Positions 1-11,870 of a stretch of DNA of 64,000 nucleotides are shown piece after piece (position 1 is the first letter of the stretch; every line of letters starts with the position of its first letter). A model generated the notes under the pieces. That model searched no databases. It was not told the DNA's origin and saw only the letters and a list, made by a program, of their open reading frames with translations. The translations under genes and the position numbers were made by a program. The stretch is from Datisca glomerata (taxonomy: Eukaryota; Streptophyta; Magnoliopsida; Cucurbitales; Datiscaceae), in assembly GCA_003255025.1 (NCBI GenBank), contig QANY01011400.1, positions 496,001 through 560,000 of the forward strand, given 5' to 3'.

Positions 1-699
1 AAATATATTATGATATATTGATTATATATTTAAATATATTATGCTATATAAATATATATTCATGGTATATTTTTATATATCATAGTACACATGCACATAA
101 AATTTCTAATTTTATAAAAAAAATTACAGTTACAAAAAAATCGGTCATTTTTATAAATATAGTTTTTTTTTCAATTATTTTCTTACTTATTTTTTAAAAA
201 GGATCTATTTCCCCAATGAGCCAAGGGGATATATATATATCCACCCACTGAGTGTATTTCTAGGCCGTCGGTTGAAATTTTTTACAGAAACACTCTCGGC
301 CGTTGACTGCCGGTTACCACACCCCTAATCCAACTTTTGCTTTTTATTTTTTTTTAAATTGACCACTTTAATCTTTTAAAGGCACATTGTCAAAATTTTA
401 CTCATTTCTAATTAAAAAGATACATTAAGCTCAAATAGTGTAATTTAAAAAAGATATAACCACATAAATAATTAAAAAAATTCATGTGGATCTATTTAAA
501 AATGTCAATGAAAATTTTATTTACTTATTTAATGAAAAATTGTAGTCATTATTTATAAATTATCTAGGCATCTACGGTTGATGTTTTTGCATCAATTGTA
601 TCTATATTTTTAACGTAAATGATAATTTGCCTTAATAGTCCAACCGTAATTGTCTCCTAAAAATGTGAAAGTAGACAAAAATACTATTAACATTAAAAA

Positions 700-2890
700 C
701 TAATCATTCTAAACCTTGATGTCTAAGTCAAAAACTTAAAATCATAAACCCTACATTAATTATTCCATCACATAAATGATCATCTCATGTTTATGCAAAA
801 TATGAGAGAAAGAATAATCCAAAATAATAATTTGAGAAGTCTTTGAAAGTGAAAAAAATAAGTAAACCATGAAGCCTAAATCATAAAATCTAAACAAAAA
901 ACCTCAAAACTCATATATATTGCACTCAGACATTAATTATATCCCAAAACACTCAATTGAAAATGAAACATCAGCCACCAAATGTAACTGGATATAAGTC
1001 AGTGTAATATTAAAAAACACCGATCATTGACTAATAATGTCATTGAGACTAAACGGATCCGTTATTTATACATATTCAATGTATGTTTAATGTATGCATC
1101 GATTGGAGGATTTGGTTATCATTAAATTTTATCAAACCAACACCAAAATCAATAAAATCCTAGCCTCTAGAGCCTCAACCTTGAAAACTAATTATTGAAG
1201 CACACAATGAACCTCTCCCATTTACTTCAAACATGAGAGGAGTAATAATAAACAATAGTTATTTGGGAAATATATGAATGTGAAAAATATAAACCTTGAA
1301 CCTAAAACACTAGAAATTAGACCCTAATTCGTAACACAAATCATTTCATCATATTAATGCCCTCTCATGTGTTACTTCAAACATGATGGAATAATAATCC
1401 ATGTTAAACGAGAAGGATGTGAAAGTGAGAAAATGTAACCCATGAAGTCTAAACCATAAGCACTAGCTAGACCTTAAACACTAATTATTTCATCACATAA
1501 TGATATCCTTTATCCTTAACTCAAATGTTAGGGAATAAATAATCTTCCTATTCACATGAGAATTATGTGAATGTGACAAATTATAAACCATAAGAAAAAT
1601 AGCCCTAGACACTAGACGCTAAACTCTAAATTCTAAAACTAAATCTGAACCCTAAATCCTAAATCATAAATCCTAAACTCTAAACCCAAATTATTTCATC
1701 AAAAGATACTCTCATGTTTACTTCAATATGAGGAATACTAATCAAACCTCAGTTAGATGAGAAGAATGTGAAAGTGAAAAGAAAAGTAATGTTAACTAGC
1801 GTTGAGTCTTCTCATATCATGATTGTAGACCTCCCCATCTAGTTATTATTCTAGCCACTAAATTTTTTAGCATCTTGACGTGAATCATATCCCAAAACAT
1901 CCGAATAGATATAAATGGGGAGACACCAATATAAACCGGACATGGGTCGGTTTCACTATGTGGTTACACGAACATCATTTGGTCGACACATCAATATCCC
2001 TGCAGACATAGTTTGAATGACATGAATAGCTATGAGAACACAGTTCGGTTGACGAGAACTTCTACGCTGACATAAACTAGTTACCATGAATATGTACGTC
2101 GACTATGTCCGGATTATCATAAAAATCACTGTCATTGACAAATAGTGTCATTGTGACTAATCAGATCCATTATCTTTGCATATCCAACATATGTTCAATG
2201 TATCCATCGGTTTGGGGATTTAGTTATCATTAAATTTTATTAAAAATTCCAACACAAAGTCAATAAAACCCTGGCCTCTAGACCCTCAACTGTGAAACCT
2301 AAAATTAATTATTTAAACACACAATGAACTTCTCCCATTTAATTCAAACATGAGAAGGAGTAATCATTCAACCGTAGTTATTTGAGAAAGTATGTGAATG
2401 TGAAATATGTAAACTCTAAATCTACAATCCTAGAAATTAGACCCTAAACCTAAAATCCTAGAAATTAAACCCTCAACCCTAAAATCCTAGAAATTAGATC
2501 CTCTCAAATACTTCAATACGAGGAACAATAATCCAACCTCAGCTAGATGAGAAGAATGTGAAAGTGAGAAAAGGTAATGTAGCATATAGTATTCTTAGAT
2601 CACGATTGCAACCTCCGCAACCTAGTTGTTATTACAACCACTAATATATATTGCATTTGGACGTTGCTCATATCCCAATACGCTCGAGGACATAGATGGG
2701 AATGCTACAAAACAAACTGGATGTTGGCCGATTAACCTAGATAAATACACGAGCACCGTCCTGCAGACATAAGTATTCACCCGTACATAGTCGCTGGACA
2801 GTAATAATAATGCGTACATGGTCCAGTTGATAGGAATATCCACGCAGACATTGTCTGGATGATAGATCATGTTCATGGTGATTGGTCGGT
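700..2890. repeat. Satellite-like array of diverged repeats with telomere-like CCTAAA motifs
   Basis: Related blocks recur in the same order. One landmark (GAGAAGAATGTGAAAGTGA and variants) appears near 832, 1261, 1405, 1555, 1757, 2381 and 2547. A second (ATCATATCCCAAAACA and variants) appears near 940, 1886 and 2669. The segment 1030-1270 is clearly repeated at 2140-2420. Between landmarks are runs of CCTAAA, CCTAAATC and AAACCCTAA resembling degenerate plant telomere repeat. Units are roughly 150-190 bases grouped into higher-order blocks of about 0.8-1.1 kb. No coding frame is convincing here. The array could be a decayed satellite or the inside of an old non-coding transposon. Confidence 0.6.
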
Positions 2891-2899
2891 GTCCCCTTG

Positions 2900-4170
2900 G
2901 TGGTAACTATTCCCCCTAAAAGTCCTGCCTTAAAATTAAACTTTTGACCCCTTGATTTTAATAATGACTCTATTATCTTTTTAATTTATAATCTTTCATT
3001 TTGTTTTTATTTGTGACCTCATTTTATTCATAAGTTTAACCCTTTAAATAAAAATGTCTTTCCATGACAGTTTTTTTCATTACTTCAACCATATATTATG
3101 TTCGTCATTAATAAATGTCCATATAAAACTGTTCACAATCTCTATACCCTTCTTCATTACAAAACTCACAAATCACTCTCATAAACTATTCACAATTTAG
3201 TATCTTCAAAATGATACTAAATTTACATGGGTACAATTTACTTCAAATATCAAAATATAATTACAAGAAATTCAGAATCCAACTACATTTCGATCCTACT
3301 CCAAATACTAAAACTCACAAATCACTCTCATTACAAAGCTCTTACCATCTCGCGTCAACATTTAAATCTGTAGACAACTTGTTAAGACCAAAGTGAGTGC
3401 TAAAGATTTCTTCCCTGATGAACAAAGTATGGTGGTCTTATACACAAGTGGTCGGTCACATACTAAAATCTTATTAAACTATAGTCACAAATTCAGGATC
3501 CAATAAATAAATCAAGTGAAAAAGATAAACATATTCACATACAACTGCAATTCTCAAGGTAAAATTCAAATCTTTAGAACAAAAGAAAAGCTGGTGGAAT
3601 CTCTAAATGAAGTGTAAAGCAATCAAACTAAGCTCCAAATCATATGAGCGTGAGGCGTCACGTCAATCATAGTCTAAATCAAGGGGTGAGCGGTGACAAG
3701 AAATGGAGAGAAAATATTTACTTCTTCACAAGGCCTCATATATAATTAATTCTCCACAAATTATTTCAAACATACGCTTGTCTTAAATTACAGTATAATC
3801 ACAGGCGCATCCATGAACTATAAATGCTAACTTAACATATCTAAGCTAGGAAATGATAAATACAGTTGGAGAAAATGATATATGGGTCATCAGATAGGAG
3901 TGAAAGACTTTCTGCTGTAATATAATCACTGAGTTATCAGTTGAACTATGCTTCAAATTATCGCAGACCCACTGAAACTGTTCAATCCTTTCTATGAATG
4001 AAACACGTGAACAAACAGAAGAAAAAGATCACCAAAATAGTAAACTAAGCAGAAAATAGGCACCTGAAATTCAACGAAGCATGGACATATATATTTATGA
4101 GTTTGATTTTTGAATCTTATGTGGGATAAAATAAATGGAATGTAAAAATATTGAAGAGACAAAAAGAGGG
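2900..4170. other. AT-rich intergenic stretch, no gene recognised
   Basis: There is no recognisable coding exon. A short phrase (ACTCACAAATCACTCTCAT) occurs twice, near 3164 and 3312, marking a small local duplication. The 3' part abuts the sulfate transporter fragment, but I could not find that gene's next expected exon here. Confidence 0.4.
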
Positions 4171-4179
4171 AATGTTCAC

Positions 4180-4907
4180 CTGTTGTCATATAGTAAGAAG
4201 TAAATGATCCAACCACGTTCATTAACTCCATTGCTATCATCTCCTTGTTTCCATCCAACCTGTAGTCCTTTAGAGCAGCAAAATCGTCCAATGATGATCC
4301 CTTCATGTTTGATACAAATTCTTTTTATTACTCAAGTTTTGGGAATTTCTAACAAATTAACAACTTCCTTACTATTAAAAAACTAAATTAACAAATTCCT
4401 CTCCCATTTTGTTTGGGATCAGTGTCTATATTACATAATTTCATTATGTGAATGAAAAGTCCAAAATGTGAACTCCAATTAGCTCCATTTACCAGCCATT
4501 TTCTTCGGGTAGATCTTAATCTATATTACAGAACCAGATAAACATAAGTCCACATAGATTTAAGTACGTAAGCAATTCGATCTGAATATAATGTTAACTG
4601 CATTCTAATCGCATAAGAGATATATCAATTTCTAATTTCTTTAACTAAACTTATGAAATTGAAACGACTTCATCGATTTCAAGAATGTTCATGGTGAACA
4701 ATGTAGAATATTTAGGGCTTCAAATATTTGAATCCAGGGGAAAAAAGAGGAAAAACATATAATCATAGCAGAGAGAAATGAGAAACATACAGTGAGGGAA
4801 ATGATGTCAGTGATTTGGCCAGTCTTAATAAGGAGACCAAGATGGGAGCCGTAAAAATGCAACATGTTCCATGAAGGGGGATTTAATTCTTCTTGCAATT
4901 TTCCAAT
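4180..4907 (-). pseudogene. Sulfate transporter (SULTR family) gene fragment, two exons
   Basis: Exon A (4907-4791, minus) encodes 39 residues including NPPSWNMLHFYGSHLGLLIK and ends at a GTATGT donor. After an intron of about 490 bases, exon B (4304-4180, minus) encodes FAALKDYRLDGNKEMIA and MNVVGSFTSYYMTTG and ends at a GTGAAC donor. Both match the conserved transmembrane core of plant SLC26/SULTR proton-sulfate cotransporters, where NPPS..ML and KDYQLDGNKEM are family signatures. The base before exon A reads AT where an AG acceptor is expected. At the start of exon B the reading EGIIIGR runs out of frame with FAALKDY, so bases were lost. No upstream exons, later membrane exons or STAS domain were found. 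This is a dead fragment, not a transporter. Confidence 0.72.
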
Positions 4908-5029
4908 ATGCAAAAACAGAACAATAGAACAGATACAAGCATATGATGAAACAACTGAGAGGCTAGTGACTAGTGGCTACTGTTGCATGTATATATAACT
5001 ATTAATGAAAAGTAAAGAAAGAAAGAAAG

Positions 5030-5660
5030 AGGCTATTTGCACTGATGATAGACCATCAACCTCCACCTCCTTCACCGACGATAGACCCTCGACCTTTACA
5101 TCCTTCAAAGACGACAAACCCTCAACCTCCACCTCTTTCACAGACCCTCAAGCCTCTCTATCTCTCGCAGATCTCTCTCTCCAACCTCTGTCTCTGAAAG
5201 CTTTCTGTCTCTCGTAGATCTCTCTCTATCTTTCAAAGCCATCTCTCATAAATCTCTCTCTCTCTCTCTCTCTCAAAGTTTTGTGTCTCTCGCAAATCTC
5301 TCTCTCTCTCATAACACAACTCTCTGTCTCTCACGAAGCTTCTCTACAATTCTCATCTCTTCCTCGTTTTAGATCTGGTTCTCGAAGAAGTATCTACGCC
5401 TTTCTCATCTCTCCCTCATCTCAGATATGAGATGTTGCCTATCTCCTCTCTCTCTCTCTCTCCCTCGTCCCAGATCTGAGACGTTCTCGAAGCTTCTCTA
5501 TTTTTGTCTTTGTTCAAATATTCGAGAGTCGGATCTTGGTGCCACAGAAGAGTTGGTAATGGAGTTGGAAGCAGATCTGGTTGTTTTGGTTCTCTCATGT
5601 CTCCCCCTCATCCCAGATCTGATCGCCACTACCCTGTCCAAAGAAAAATAAAACATAGTA
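5030..5660. repeat. Pyrimidine-rich repeat tract with AGATCT motifs
   Basis: The plus strand is dominated by CTCTCTC runs (for example around 5251-5270 and 5448-5462) interspersed with CTCGCAGATCTCTCTC and CTCATCTCAGATATGAG. Similar CT-rich, AGATCT-containing sequence occurs at 16808-17290 and, inverted, at 7440-7700. Frames through it give Ser/Leu/Pro-rich peptides that reflect composition and not a protein family. Confidence 0.6.
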
Positions 5661-5968
5661 AAAGTAAAATTTTGGTTAGATTGGTTATATAGGATGGTAT
5701 TTTCATAAATAAAATAAACTTTGAGGTAATTAGTATTTTTTACACCATCAAACAATGACATGTTATTTTTCACTGTCATTATAAGAAGTTATAATAATAA
5801 CCCAAATATTAGCTGTCAAAATAGATAACACATTTGATGACAACTAATTTTTGAGTTGTTATCTTATCTAAATTACACATCCTTCACCATTTTCCTTTGA
5901 CAGAATTTTAGAAGGCTGTCATTATATCATAGATGTGGCTGTCATCTAAAGCCAAAATTGTAGTAGTG
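5640..5968. mobile_element. Terminal part of a CACTA-type DNA transposon (right end)
   Basis: The segment ends in TTGTAGTAGTG at 5958-5968, whose complement CACTACTACAA is a known CACTA (En/Spm) terminal inverted repeat. Short subterminal repeats built on GCTGTCA and TGACAGC precede it, also typical of the superfamily. I found no matching left end upstream, so only one terminus is supported and the size of the element is unknown. Confidence 0.55.
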
Positions 5969-5974
5969 TGTGAT

Positions 5975-6532
5975 CAATTATATTCAAAAGAAGATCTTAC
6001 CGATGAAGTTGACAGATGGTGAGCAATGCAATTTGTCAATAGAAGAGTTGACGATTATTATACTTTCTGGAAATAGTGGTTATCGTATGCCTATGATAAG
6101 CCATCTTCATCTTCTCAAGTACTAATTGCCTGTATCTTAAGCACTGTAGACATAAAGTTGATATGGCAGTAAAGTACTCATAAGATGTAAATTTCCTCTA
6201 CTTGATATAAGCAGCAACAGCTCAGGCAACAACGACCTTTGACGATAATAAAATGGATGACATCCCATTACCAACCCGAGAGATAATGCTTCCACTCCCA
6301 GATAGTGGAAGAGTAAATGTTGAAATTCCTGAGGATGTCACAGTCAGGGGTCTAACCGAAGCATACATCAATTATGTAAGTTATCAATTTTAACATTTCT
6401 TAATATATTTATTGCATTTCATATTTACGCACTTTTCAGACAATGCAAGTGTCAGTGTCATGCACGGCTAGCATGTTGCACATAATTGACGGTCTACATA
6501 AGATCACCTTTGATAATATGTTGACTCCTTGA
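5975..6532 (+). pseudogene. Unrecognised multi-exon gene remnant
   Basis: Three coding-like blocks are seen. The first (5975-6118) reads KEDLTDEVDRW then MQFVNRRVDDYYTFW, with stop codons where tryptophan or similar would fit. The second (6215-6375) lies between an AG acceptor and a GTAAGT donor and reads IPLPTREIMLPLPDSGRVN and VEIPEDVTVRGLTEAYINY. The third (6440-6532) follows a CTTTTCAG acceptor, reads MLHIIDGLHKITFDNML and ends in TGA. The spacing and splice sites look like a real gene that has decayed. I do not recognise the family. It begins directly after a CACTA end, so capture or truncation by that element is possible. Confidence 0.45.
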
Positions 6533-6704
6533 GAGAAGATGGTGAAGACGATGATGAAGGTCAAAGCATCGATTAAAAAAACAAAGAGGAAATTTAAACT
6601 CATTTCTCATTGGTTTTCAATGTCAAATCAAAATAATTAAATTAAATTGCCTAGCTTAAAGTTTGCCTATATATACTTGTGGGCTCAGTTAGAAAGAAAG
6701 TTGC

Positions 6705-6830
6705 TAATGTATGATGATGAAGATGATGAAGATAACGATGATGACGATGAAGGTGAAGATTCAATTGATGACGATGAAGTTGAAGATTCAATTGATGACG
6801 ATGAAGGTGAAGATGATGAAGCAACTAGAG
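6705..6830 (+). repeat. GAT/GAA trinucleotide-rich tract (acidic frame)
   Basis: Imperfect ATGATGAAGATGATGAAG-type repeats, with an internal unit (GTGAAGATTCAATTGATGAC and variants) present three times. One plus frame (6647-6850) gives a 67-residue Asp/Glu-rich peptide. It may be the acidic tail of the decayed gene just upstream, but there is no stand-alone evidence for a gene. Confidence 0.45.
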
Positions 6831-7968
6831 GTATATATGGTTCGGTTTGACTCGATTTTAAGTGTTTTAACAAACCAAACAAAAAAGCAGTTTATCATAT
6901 AATGAAACTGAACTGAACCGTCAAATATTTAGGAATCGAGCCGAATTGAACCAAACCGTCAAATATCTAGGAATAGAGCCGAACTGAATCGTGAAATTGA
7001 GTTAGGTTTAGCTCAGTTTCACAGTTTTGACCATGAAATAAAACTTATTCTTAGAAAACAAAAAGAGAGAATAAACTGCGGAAGAGCAAAAGACAAAATG
7101 CTGAAAAATGTTAAGAAAATCCAAAACCTCCATAGGACCATAAATGAAGGCTTCCATTGAGTAACAAAGCTTCATAAAACCAGAAGCAAAAACTCTAGTG
7201 AAAATTTTACATGCAAGAAAAATAAACCAAAAGTAGAAAATCATCCAAAAACATTTATTTTTCTCGAGTAAAAAAGGTTCATAAAACCAGAAGCAGAAGA
7301 TCAACCAAAAACAAAAAGTTTTCTTGAGTCTATTGATAACAAAATCAAATCTACAAAGAACTCATTCATGCTCGTGGGAAAAGAAAAAAAAATAGAGCCT
7401 TTTTTGAATGGCATGATTGGTTTCAAAAAGATAATAGTTTAAACTATGAGAGACTAAGACGAATCTGATGAATAAAAATGATAGAGATGAATCTCATACG
7501 AGAGAGGCGAATTTGAGATGACATAGAGACAGAGAGACGAATCTGAGACGAGAAAGATGAATCTGAGCGTGAGCCGCGGTGGGAAATGCAACCGAGAGAG
7601 AGATACTATGTGACTGAGGAATGTGAACTCTAAGAAGCTTGTGCTAGCTAAAATTTGATACAAACTGCGGAGGCTTCTTCGTAGAGAGAGAGAGAGAGAG
7701 TGACGGCAAATAATGAAATCGGGTTCGGGAAATGTGAGAGAAGATAGTTTAAATATAAGTAGAATCTTAACCTAACCCTTGTTTAGTTATATATACGGTT
7801 CGGTTTGGTTCAGTGTGATTTTTCTACACATATCACAGACCGAACCGAACCATGAGTTTTTTTATAAAATTAAAATCAAACCGAACCATGAGTATTTTTT
7901 ATAAAACTAAAACCTACCGAAGTGCATTGGTTCGCTCAGTTTTATCGGTTTTCACGATTTCACGATTT
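6829..7968. mobile_element. Remnant of hAT-like non-autonomous element(s) with GGTTCGGTT ends
   Basis: ATATATGGTTCGGTTTGACT at 6835 and ATATATACGGTTCGGTTTGG at 7788 resemble the GGTTCGGTTT-rich ends common in plant hAT elements, and complementary ACCGAACCGAACC runs follow near 7840-7920. Between them, 7440-7700 holds the inverted form of the pyrimidine-rich repeat, ending in a GA microsatellite (about 7686-7701). Neither complete terminal repeats nor a target duplication could be defined. The right side stops where the copia LTR begins. Confidence 0.4.
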
Positions 7969-8477
7969 TAATTATCTGCAGAAGATAATTAAAAATATCT
8001 CCATTATCTCACAATATCATCATAAATCTGATTCTAGTTTATCTTCAAGTTTGGCTTACTCTCTAAGCTAAAAACGTTATATATAGAATATGCATCATTA
8101 GCTTCATTTTTAAGGTGAAATAGACAAACACAATAACACTTGAAAAAGTATCCTCCGTATTGAGAGAAATACAAAGGAGTTATATGAGGGTCAGAGTAAT
8201 CGGTTGCTGTACTCTGGCTTCAATCATTGTATCTTGCAGAAACGATTCGTCGTAGTCTCCAAGCACACTGTGGAGGACGATTATTATCTTTAGGACATTG
8301 CTTACGAGCAATCCTCGATCTACATCATTTTTCCGTTCTTATTTTTGCTGTAATCATTTTTCTGTTTTATTTGTTTATTAGATCAAATAATTTTGCTCTA
8401 ATCGTTTCTGTTGCAATTATATTGTAATCGTTCCATATTTCTTTGTAATCGTTGGTTAATGAAAGCATCTTGTTCCA
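7969..8477 (+). repeat. 5'-truncated left LTR of the copia element
   Basis: It aligns with 12792-13323 from the shared TAATTATCTGCA to the shared end CTTGTTCCA. It differs by scattered substitutions and by a block of about 24 bases present only in the right copy. The missing 5' part (matching 12442-12791) is replaced by GGTTCGGTT-type sequence. Confidence 0.85.
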
Positions 8478-8511
8478 TCTCTACTCACAACAATCTAAAG
8501 ACAATATCTAT

Positions 8512-8846
8512 GGAACAATCTGCTGGGATCAAGACTCTGCACGCTGAGAAATCGGAAAAATAAAAAGAAAGTGATGTGGGCAACTTACGGGATAAAAGCT
8601 AATGTGGTAGAAGGAAACAAATCCAATCCACCGGACAAGAAAAGGAAGACATCGACGAGCAATGCTAAACAAGGTAATTTAGATAAACGCATTAAGGGCA
8701 GTTGCTGGGTGTGCGGTAAAACCGGACATAGAGCAAAGGACTGCTGGTTTAAGAAAGATCAAAACGATAGTAACCAAACTCGTAACAGCGGGAAAACGAA
8801 CCAAGAAAATATGATAGAGATAGATAATTTGTTCAATGATTTCTGA
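8512..8846 (+). pseudogene. copia gag remnant with CCHC zinc knuckle
   Basis: A start at 8512 (MEQSAGIKTLHAEKSEK) meets a stop almost at once. The frame from 8571 holds the nucleic-acid-binding knuckle CWVCGKTGHRAKDC (CX2CX4HX4C), the hallmark of retroviral-type Gag nucleocapsids. The large central capsid region expected between these (about 200 residues) is missing, so this is an internally deleted gag. Confidence 0.8.
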
Positions 8847-9372
8847 GATATATATGGTCACTGACGCCAAGGAATGGTGGGTCGACACTGGTGCTACGAA
8901 GCACGTGTGTAGTGACCGAACCATCTTTTCAACTTATGCTGAGGTTGATAAAGATGAGGTTCTCTATATGGGGAACGTCTCAGAAGCTTTTGTTAAGGGA
9001 AAGGGAAAGGTTGTGCTAAAATTCACATCCGGAAAAGAACTTACTCTCCTAGATGTCCTGCATGTGCCTGAAATTCGTAGAAATTTGGTTTCAGGATCTC
9101 TTTTATGTAAAAGTGGATTTAAGCTTGTCTTTGATGCTGCCAAGTTTATTCTGACTAAGGGAGGGATGTTTGTTGGGAAAGGTTATAGTTTTGATGGTCT
9201 TTTTAAACTTAATGTGTCTACTGTAACCCCTGCAATTATTAATAATAATTCTGCTGCTTCTTCCGTTTATATCGCTGAACTTTCTAATATTTGGCATGCT
9301 AGATTAAGTCATGTTAATTTTCGTTCCTTACAATGTATGTTTAATTTAGAACTTCTACTAAATTTAACCTAG
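8836..9372 (+). pseudogene. copia protease and start of integrase
   Basis: WWVDTGATKHVCSD near residue 13 carries the aspartic protease D-T/S-G catalytic triad typical of copia elements. The later WHARLSHVNFRSLQ is the GAG-pre-integrase motif with the first histidine pair of the integrase zinc finger. The frame ends at a stop soon after it, before the cysteine pair, so the zinc-binding domain is broken. Confidence 0.85.
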
Positions 9373-9394
9373 AAAAAGAAAATAAATGTGAAAT

Positions 9395-9955
9395 ATGCTA
9401 GAATCTAAATTTGCAAGAAAATCATTTAAATCTGTAGAGCGAACGAATGGCATACTTGATTTATTACACAGTGATTTATGTGATTTAAAATTAACTCCTA
9501 GTAGGGGAGGTAAAAAATATTTTGTTACATTTATTGATGATTTCAGTAAATATTGCTATGTATATCTGCTTCATTCAAAGGATGAAACTTTGGATATGTT
9601 TAAGACATACAAGTCTGAAGTTGAAAAATAACTTGATAAACATATCAAAGTGCTTAGATCTGACCGGGGTGGGGAATATGACTCCACTATGCTGTCTGAA
9701 TTCTATGCTCTACATGGAATTGTGCATCAGACTACAACACCTTACACGCCTCAACAGAATGGGGTGGCTGAAAGGAAAAATAGAACTCTGAAAGATATGG
9801 TGAACTATATGTTGAACAATTCTGGATTACCCCAAAATTTGTGGAGGGAGGCCTTGCTTACTGCAAACACCATACTTAACAGGATCCACATAAGAAGACC
9901 AACAAGTCTCCTTATGAAGAATGGAAAGGGAAGTTACCTTCCTATAAAATCCTAA
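9395..9955 (+). pseudogene. copia integrase core, interrupted by stop codons
   Basis: Frame 9395-9631 has LLHSDLCDL and YFVTFIDDFSKYCYVYLL. The frame resuming at 9650 has LRSDRGGEYDS and TPQQNGVAERKNRTL, so the Asp, Asp and Glu of the DDE integrase core are all visible but separated by a stop near 9630. This enzyme inserts the cDNA into the genome in active relatives. A further degraded stretch (9991-10332) reads as the integrase C-terminal and linker region. Confidence 0.85.
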
Positions 9956-10347
9956 AAGTGTAGGGGTGTCTCACAAAGGTACAAGTACCATTGCCAAAGA
10001 CAGTAAAGCTTGGACCTAAGATAATAGACTGTGTTTTCATTGGATATGCATTGAACAGTACTGTATATAGATTTTTGGTTATTAGGTCAGAAATTTCTGA
10101 CATAAGTACCAACTCTATTACGGAGTCTGTCAATGCAGAATTCTTTGAGAATGTGTTTCCTTTTAAGGAAGGAAGACACAGTCAAAATGTCAAACGAGGA
10201 TTAAAAGAAAATTTTTGTAGAGCTCAGATTGATGAAGAACCTGAATCTGAGCTTAGAAGAAGTAAAAGAGCTAAAACGAGTACCTCATTTGGCCCAGAGT
10301 TTCTAACATACCTGATGGAGGTCGAACCTTAAACCTATAAGGAGGCA

Positions 10348-11040
10348 ATGTCCAACCCTGAGGCTCCTTTTTGGAAGGAAGCAGTTGATAATGAGATAGA
10401 TTCCATAATGCAAAATAATACATGGATGTTGGTTGATCTCCCTCCTGGGAATAAACTAATAGGCTGTAAATGGATCTTTAAAAGAAAGCTAAGAGCCGAT
10501 GGTACTATTGAAAAGTACAATGCTCGGTTGGTAGCTAAAGGATAACGACAGAAGGAAGGCATAGACTTTTTCGATACCTATTCTCCAGTGACGAGAATCA
10601 CATCTATTAAGATGTTGATTGCACTAGCAGCTTTGCATACTTTGAAAATTCATCAAATGGATGTAAAGACTGCTTTCTTAAATGGAGAATTGGACGAAGT
10701 AATATATATATATATGGAACAGCCTGAAGGGTTCGTGGTTAAAGGCCAAGAACGAAAGGTCTGTAAACTTGTTAAATCACTTTATGGATTAAAATAAGCA
10801 CCGAAGCAATGGCACGAGAAGTTTGATTATACAATGTTATCTGATGGATTCAAGATAAATGAGTGTGATAAATGTGTCTACATTAAAGGTACTAATGATC
10901 AATTCGTCATAATATGCTTGTATGTAGATGACATGTTTATAGTGGGATCAAATAATGATATAATATCCTCTACTAAGAGGATGTTGAATTCTAAATTTGA
11001 AATGAAAGACTTAGGTCAAGTAGATGTCATTCTTTGAATT
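10348..11040 (+). pseudogene. copia reverse transcriptase, multiple stops
   Basis: Consecutive same-sense pieces give WMLVDLPPGNKLIGCKWIF, YNARLVAKG, IHQMDVKTAFLNGELDEV, CKLVKSLYGLK and CLYVDDMFIVGS. The last contains the YVDD polymerase active site of Ty1-copia reverse transcriptases. Stop codons separate the pieces (for example after LVAKG near 10543 and after SLYGLK near 10797), and the enzyme is not translatable as a whole. Confidence 0.9.
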
Positions 11041-11196
11041 CAAATAAAGAGAACTGAAAATGAATATATCCTTACTCAGTCTTACTATGTAGAAAAGATT
11101 TTGAAAAGGTTTGGGCAATATGAAAGCAAACTTGCTGTAACTCATTTCGACCCAAATTTTAAGTTAAAGAAGAATAATGGAGTTGGAGTATCTTAA

Positions 11197-11870
11197 TTGG
11201 AATACTCACAAATAATTGGAAGTTTAATGTATATCATGAATTACATCAGACCTGATATAGCATATTCAGTTGGAAGGCTGGCAAGATATACGAGTAATCC
11301 TGGACGTGATCACTGGAGTGCATTGGTGAGAGTACTAAGGTACTTAAAATTCACAATGAACTACGGACTGCATTACTCAACCTATCCACCGGTGATAGAA
11401 GGATTTAGTGATGCTAACTGGATATCAGACACTTTAGAGACTAAATCTACTAGTGGATATATGTTTACCCTATGTGGTGGAGCTATCTCGTGGAGGTCTA
11501 CTAAGCAGACCTGTATAGCTCGTTCAACTATGGAATCAGAATTCATAGCATTGGACAAAGCTTGTGAGAAGCAGAATGGCTCAAGAATTTTCTGGAAGAT
11601 ATTCCAGTGTGGCCAAAACCTGTGTCAGCTATATGTGTCCACTGTGATAATATGGCTACAACCTTTAGAGCGAAAAATAATGTGTATAATGGTAAGTCTA
11701 GACATATTAGACGAAGACATAATACCATTAAGCAGTTGTTGTCCAATGGGGTGATTTCCTTAGACTTCATAAGGTCAAAGGAGAATCTTGCTGATCCTCT
11801 GACAAAAGGATTGTCAAGGGAACTAATAAAACAAACATCGAGGGGAATGGAGCTAAAGCCTATTCAATGA
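11197..11870 (+). pseudogene. copia RNase H, frameshifted
   Basis: The frame from 11197 reads [20 protein letters not shown], then [11 protein letters not shown] and [20 protein letters not shown], matching the copia RT thumb and RNase H. The conserved continuation ([40 protein letters not shown]) sits in another frame at 11607-11870, showing a frameshift near 11575-11607. RNase H removes the RNA strand during reverse transcription in active copies. Confidence 0.88.
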
